Part shown: piece by piece, positions 58,141-64,000 of the stretch
Layout of the letters: every line of letters begins with the position of its first letter
How positions within the stretch are numbered: the first letter of the stretch is position 1
Origin: Dictyophora rubrovolvata
Lineage: Eukaryota; Basidiomycota; Agaricomycetes; Phallales; Phallaceae
Direction: 5' to 3'
Assembly: GCA_029959195.1 (NCBI GenBank)
Contig: CP114120.1
Span: 124,001 to 188,000, forward strand
Length of the DNA stretch: 64,000 nucleotides
Program-made: the position numbers and the translations under genes
Notes under the pieces: generated by a model
The model's input: the letters and a program-made list of their open reading frames with translations, nothing else
Databases searched by the model: none
What the model was told of the DNA's origin: nothing

Positions 58141-59737
58141 CCTAGCATTCACACACCGAAAGTTTACAATACAGATTCAATCTTCATTACGGCCTGACGA
58201 TACAAATTACAGGCTTGTGCGCATAAGAACTCAGAAAAAAGGGATTGAATAAATTGCGCTGTGCAAAGGAGAGAGTGGAGGATAAAATCAAGTTTCTTGT
58301 AGTGTTCCAGTCAAGAAACATTTTTGAATGTTTTCTTCGGCTGTTCCAGCCCAACCCTGCTCCATCTCGCAATACTAAATGCTAAAGGCACAGCAAGTTC
58401 GATCGGCTTCCCACAACAATTGCTAGAGCCTCACTCGCACCCTTGGTTTTTTCGCGTCTGTTCGCGCTAGTCAACGGGTTGAATATTCCCTCACTCCGCA
58501 GGACCTTGCATCCGTACCGAATCTCTCAGCGAGGGAGGCATCACTATGAGGATGTCCTGGAAAAAGGAGGGTAAACGACGTTCGGGTGTCATCGATTTCA
58601 TCAGCGACATTCTTGGCCAGAGCCCTCCCCGGCCCCGTCATTCGCTGGTAGCTGGGACCGCGACGGAATTTCGACATATATGTATTTATCATCAAATACG
58701 CGATCCGTTGTCGGCAAACATGGGTGGCGAGAATGAATATTAATGAAGCGTAGGGACTGACAAGTATGGATTTGCGAGTTTGCCTATCCCTATCGTGAAC
58801 ACATATATGAGAGTATCATTGCGTGCACACTTAGTGCGCTGAATGGACCGCTTTCGCCCGCCGTGGGATCCAGTTATACGCTTTTGAGCTCCAGCCACCA
58901 TGTGTCATTAGTCTGAGGGTCTGCTCAAATGCCCTTCTATTAAACTTACTGTTTCTGGTTTTGCCACGGCCACAATATGGGAATGGTCAAGGACCGAGAT
59001 ATCCGACACCGTCACGGTTACCACTGAATACCGTCCGAAAAGCAGAATTTGATCCAGAGCGTTCTTTTCAACCATATCCAGCGGGTGGACCATTCGTTGA
59101 GAGAGGAAGTTGGAACGTAGAAAGAGACTCGAACTTGACTCGGACTTGATGATATTATAATAGTCAGTACAATTAGTACTTATTATGTACCAAGTGAGAA
59201 ACGGGACATCGCGTTATGGATGCAACCGGACTTCCATTATTTTGCACGCCTATCGATTGTACGTAAGGATTTTATACACGTATGGGAATAGAAAGATTAT
59301 TGAATGAATAATGAGATCTGAGAAACCAGAAAGCAAGAAACAGAGAGTGAGAGACGAAGAACACTAGACCAAAATCAAGGACAGAATAGAACAAACATGT
59401 ACAACAAATGAACAAGCACAAGAGTTCGAGATAGCGTGGTCGAACAAGGACGTAACAATTTTTGAAACTCTATGGGTAAATTTGTGATTTTAGAATCAAA
59501 TCAAGAAGATTTTGTTAGATCGTCGACGTAGATGTAATGACGAGAGATGAATATGAAGGAGCGTCGGTGGGAACGAATATAACGTGAACCAAAGAAAGCA
59601 GTCAAAGGATTAGAAGAACAGAAGAACAGAAGCATGGATGAAAGAACGTGGATATGAATAAATCATATCGTGTGGGGTATCAAACCCGCCCAAAGTGCAG
59701 GAACGCTGGCGCAATATATATGTGCATAAACCAGAAT
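58141..59737. other. Intergenic region
   Basis: 3' flanks of Clp1-like copy 2 and the long Ser-rich gene (convergent). No supportable gene. Confidence 0.45.
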
Positions 59738-62700
59738 CTAAGCCGGCGCGGTCAAATTTGGCCTCGAATCGACGATATTTATATGATTGGTATTGGATTC
59801 AGAAGGCGGCTCAACCAGCGATTTGCGCCTTTTCCGAAGTTTACGTCTAGTCAAATCAGGGGTAATTGACCTAGTCGTCGAAGAGCGTGACATGGATTCA
59901 GGTGGTGGCGGTGGTGGCGGCGGCGGAGCAACCGGTCCAGCAGCACCCGAATCCTTTTGTTCTGCAGAAGACCGAGGTGTCGGTGACAAGCTCTTCGCCT
60001 GTTTTAATATCGGAGTTGACTTGGACTTTTGATTTTGTTTCGCATGAGAAGAGTTGAAAGTGGTGGAAGAACGAGCAGGTCCGGTCGTATTCTTTTCTGT
60101 AGTCGAAGATGGTAAAGCAGTCAAACTAGCTCTCCGAATTCTTAAGATACCTTTCCTTGGGGGTGGTGCGAGCTTGGAACTGGACAGTGCGGAAGAAGGC
60201 CTTGATTCCGGCGGCGACGATGGCGTTATAACAGACGACGCACTCGCACCACCATCATTGGTGCTCGCAGTCGGGTTCTCACTCCTATCAACACCACCAG
60301 AAGTGGAAACAGAACCTGCCCCTTTTACAACGTTCTTCCGCATGTTTTCCGCCTGAGCACGTCGCATCTCATCTGCAAGAGCCAAAGTCCCTATACCAGA
60401 GTTACGTCCGTTCCATTCTTCGATACCCAGCGATTTCGCTTCTTCCGCAGACATCAACGTGACCATGTTGAATACCGGTTCACCACCCGACGATGTTGAA
60501 GCTGTGATAGGGCGAGTACGTATGCGAGGTCGTTTCATCCAACTGCCACCAGCACTAGCACTACTAGCACCGGAGGGACTCGTGATTACACCGCTGGATC
60601 CGGCGGGGCTTGTCGGACTTGCACCTACGGAATTCGTGGTAGGCTGCGAAGGTGGAGATGAGTTTAAACTACCGCCAAGGACGTTTGAAGAACCCGTAGA
60701 ACCGATCGTGCTAGGAGCACTGCTACTTTTCACGTCCACATTCACATTCACATTTTTTTCATGCTTCTTTTTTGAGTTACTAGGAGCACCGGTAGTAGCA
60801 TCTTTACGTTCGGCGTTGTTATCAGCTTTCTTGCCATTCAAATTTGAATTGGCAGAAAGTAAACTTATTCGTCTAGGTCTGATCGACAACGAAAACGATT
60901 TCGTCAAGTTGGATATGAGAGATGACGAAGGTGTCGAAGGCGCAGGGTTTGACATCGAAGTCGACGCTGCATGTTTCTTTGACGGTGTTGTGCCGCTTTT
61001 CTTGGGAGAAGGTTTCTGTTGCTGTGGGCTTGGACTTGAAGGAGACGGTGGGCTAGGGCTAGACAAGGGTTTCTTCGAGGCCGATTTTGCTCCAACACCA
61101 TTTGAATTTGAAGGGGACGACGACGCGGGCGCTGTGTTAGTCGCTAACTCCGGACGAGGGGAAGGCGAGGGCGAGGGCGAGGGCGAGGGCGAGGTACGTA
61201 ATACATTGGATGGTGACGGCGACAGCGATGGCGCAAGAGTACGAGGTGATGGGGGTAATAATACGGACGGGGAAGAAGGTGTCGCGGTAGTTGTGGACAG
61301 AAATCCGGGCGATAGAGGTACAGGACTCGAAGACAAGGTAGTATTATCCACAACATCAGCACCGGAGGCACCATTGATTGCAGCCGCAACTGGACCAGGA
61401 CCGAGACCAGGAGGAGCAAACGACACACTACAAGCAGCCGTAACGCTAGAAGACACACTCCCCGTCTCGCCATCCCCGTCCGCGCCTTCAGCATCAGCAG
61501 CGTCCCCACTATCGGTCGCATGACCCACATGATGTCTCAACCGATGGCGATTCATCTGACTGTCATGCGAACCCCGTCTATCGCGGTCCACCGAACTCTC
61601 ACCGCCGTCGACACTTTTCTCGCTCTCTTCCTCTTCTTCGTCAATCTTCGGCAAGCCCCGGGGTGTTACCCGTCCACTTTGGGGTGTCGGCGTACGTGCT
61701 GGTGAATCGGAAAAGGCAGGAAGAGGTGGTGGCGGTGATAACGGAGGCTCCATATCGTCATCCTCTTGAGCATCAATATCTCCGTTGGTAGAGGCAGTAG
61801 CAGCCGCATCTCCATGCAACGCTATAGCCCCTCGCAAGACGTCGATGATACTCGTGATAACGGGGCCAACATTGGGAGTCGGGTTCGCTGCACCAGGAGG
61901 AAGAGGCTGGGGAGAAAATAGATGAGGATGGAGCAATGGTTGAGAGACTCCAGTTGGCGTAGAGCTGGTTGTGGGTAGAGGAGGATTAGACGACGGCGAC
62001 GCAGATCTAGCGGGCGTATCTTGTGGAGGAGAAGCAGATGCTTCTCTTCTTCTTTCCCAAAGTACTTCGACAGGGGTCAAAACAAGATTCTTTTCAACGT
62101 CGGCACCGTCACCGTCACCTTTGTTATTGTCGTCTTTATCGTTTTTGTCTCCCGCTTCCTCCTCCGCCTCCGCTTTCGTCTCCTCCTTCGACATACGCTC
62201 GGCACTGGCATCTAAAGTTTCAGATTCATCCTTTGCCAACTCTTCCTTTTCTCTCCTTCCCAAGAAAAATTCAGTTGGAACCGACCAGCCTTTGACTTTT
62301 CTCGAGCTCAACTTGGGTGATACAAGCGCAGGTGGGGTAGGAGATGGAGAAAGCATTCTAGCTTCCTGCTCCCGCAACTCAGCCTCGACTTCAAGGATCT
62401 GCAATTCGGTGGGAAGAACAGCAGATGCACCGGATGTGTGCTTGCGTTTCTTCAACGTCGCGGGGCTTTCCCTTCCAGAGTGTGTTGACTCGACTTTAGA
62501 CGGTATTTGGAGGTTGGAAGATACGTCGTCCGATAATGATTTCTTGTGCCAGAAGAACTTTGATTTTGGTTTAGACGTGGTGGTCGTGCTCGGAAGTATC
62601 AGTTGAGCGGATAGTGATTTAGAGAGAGGCGCGGATGAGGGGAAGGATGCTGAATTCCTAGACTGGGTGCCGTCACCTCTATCATTCGCCTCGTCGCTTT

Positions 62701-64000
62701 CGTGTGATGGCACTTCCTTCTTCTCCTCGTCTTCCTGTTTTGACATATTGAAGCTTTCATCAGCAGACGCAGAAGAAAGAACAACCGGCTCTGGCATATT
62801 CAAAGGCGGAATATCATCAAGCTTGGCTACCTTCGCAGCAATTGGAATCGGTGTGCCTTCCCAATTATCATCTTCTACGGGTGAATTGCGTGCGGTCAGA
62901 ATCGGACTATGTTCCGGGGTGACGAACTGCGAAGTTGGAATGGAAGCGATAGAGATGACGGTATCCGGTCGTTTAGGGTATGTACTGGAGAATGTATAAG
63001 GATATGGCGGTGGCGAGTACGGTCCAGGAGTGGATGGTGAACCCAGGGTGACGTGAACCCCCGAAAGCCGTTCAGGGACCATTGACGAGTGAGAATTGCT
63101 CTGAAGCTGGGAATCAACGTCGGCGAATGCTGATGCTGGAGTTGTTTGTGCAGAATCTCGTGAAGATGAACGAGAGCGAGAGCGGACTTTGGATGGAATG
63201 TGACCATTAGAAGAAGGGGATCTCCGAGGTGGCGAACGCGACGTGGAACGTAGATGGCCGTTGGAGGGTGACATGACTTTGGGAGATTGGGTTGACGATT
63301 GGGATTGGGGCTATTAAATAGAATGTGAGAAAAAAATACAGGTACGAGATGAAAGTGAAAAAGAATGTACTTCAGGTTGAACACTAGTCCGTTTATCCCG
63401 AAGAATAGTTGTTGTGGAGCTTGATCTGGTCGTTGTGTCTGGACTATTAGCATTAATAGTTGTCGAGATATCGCGGTGAGATTGGTTAGATTTAGGTTCG
63501 GAGACCGCAGAAGGATTCAACGGATTCGATACCCCATTTAACAAGCTAACTCTTCTCCTACGCCCACCTTCCAGGAATGCCTTTTCAAGATCATCGAATT
63601 CAAAGGACGGTAGAGACAACGCCGCGGATCTGACAGCAACGGAAGAAGGGGCAGAGGACGCTGTTAAAAAACTTGGGGTACTTGTGGTTGCCATAGTTGC
63701 ATAACTCTTCGACAAGGAGACGACGTGTCGATGGAACGCAGTTATGAGATCGAGCGTATAAGTCGACTTTTGGGGTAGTTGAGGCGGTTGTAACCCGTTT
63801 GCTTCAGTCTTTTCTTGTATTGTCGTTGAGACAGAAGAAGACGTGACCTTGTCTGTTTCGCTAGAACCCTTTTCCAAATACTGAGAGTTGCCATTTGAGC
63901 TCCATCCGCCGGGAACTGCAAAGTCTCCGTCATCCCAGTCTTCGCTATCGCTTATACTGCTCCTGCCTTGTCTGCTGCCATTCCTCTGGTTGTTTCTACC
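59738..64000 (-). CDS. Very long Ser/Pro-rich hypothetical protein, N-terminus outside the window
   Basis: Two exons are visible: from beyond 64000 to 63371 and 63310-59738 (intron 59 nt, phase 0), together 1400 residues. The upstream part has an acidic patch (SDSEDWDDGDF) and a segment that may fold (TYTLDLITAFHRHVVSL, SFEFDDLEKAFLEGG). Most of the rest is disordered: SR-type dipeptides (SRSRSSSRDS), an (SP)n run coded by a GAGGGC hexamer repeat near 61.16 kb, and a polyproline run near 59.92 kb. A conserved-looking block, FNMVTLMSAEEAKSLGIEEW, lies near the C-terminus. No known domain was recognised; a scaffold or signalling regulator is conceivable. Frames of over 350 codons on the opposite strand are compositional shadows. 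Confidence 0.7.
61157..61196. repeat. GAGGGC hexamer repeat encoding Ser-Pro
   Basis: About five near-perfect tandem hexamers give an in-frame (SP)n tract in the minus-strand gene; likely to vary in length between strains. Confidence 0.7.

Noticed and set aside
60459-61523. 354-codon plus-strand frame opposite the long Ser-rich gene
   Set aside because: Its composition mirrors the Ser/Pro codons of the other strand; the minus-strand frame is far longer, spliced in phase and has conserved-looking blocks.
1-64000. CRISPR arrays, bacterial operons, rRNA genes
   Set aside because: None seen; the intron-rich eukaryotic context makes the first two irrelevant.

Overview
This is nuclear DNA of a mushroom-forming basidiomycete (Agaricomycetes, probably Agaricales). 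The evidence is many short introns (about 50-65 nt), a Clp1-like protein (a basidiomycete sexual-development factor) in two copies, a multi-intron DUF6534-type membrane protein, a chromodomain Ty3/Gypsy element, and F-box, GH3, GST and histidine-acid-phosphatase genes typical of these fungi. All exon-intron models were read by eye from the sequence; boundaries may be off by a few bases.

Layout. 1-9.5 kb: 3' part of a SAM methyltransferase gene, a single-exon unknown acidic protein, and a DUF6534-like seven-helix protein with 11 exons. 9.6-11.1 kb: first Clp1-like gene (minus strand), inside the left arm of an inverted duplication. 11.3-28.2 kb: a nest of LTR-retroelement fossils. Its core is a broken chromodomain Gypsy element (15.09-25.03 kb, minus strand) split by at least four later insertions, several with exact target duplications. 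Around it are LTRs of at least five other families and two loci of an unusual 2.3-kb TG...CA element that carries its own reading frame and sits at CCGG. 29.1-30 kb: 3' fragment of a secreted-peptide gene. 30.3-31.9 kb: F-box gene. 33.6-37 kb: GH3 beta-glucosidase gene that looks inactivated. 38.2-39.9 kb: GST-like gene. 43.7-44.4 kb: F-box-like relic. 45.8-47.0 kb: small secreted-peptide precursor with 5-nt microexons, an inverted relative of the 29-kb fragment. 49.8-55.2 kb: tandem pair of histidine acid phosphatase genes. 56.6-58.1 kb: second Clp1-like gene (plus strand), about 98% identical to the first. 59.7-64 kb: long Ser/Pro-rich protein running off the right end.

The main points of interest are: (i) the mirror-symmetric order Clp1 - peptide gene - spacer - peptide gene - Clp1, which suggests one large inverted duplication whose left arm was invaded by retroelements; (ii) the peptide precursor with a repeated two-cysteine core (DGCGxRGGxSCN), spliced through microexons; (iii) the 2.3-kb CCGG-targeting element with a conserved reading frame upstream of its TATA box. 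The methyltransferase, DUF6534 protein, F-box protein and GST-like protein show no sign of forming one pathway. The phosphatases, beta-glucosidase and peptide are secreted or hydrolytic functions that are simply neighbours.
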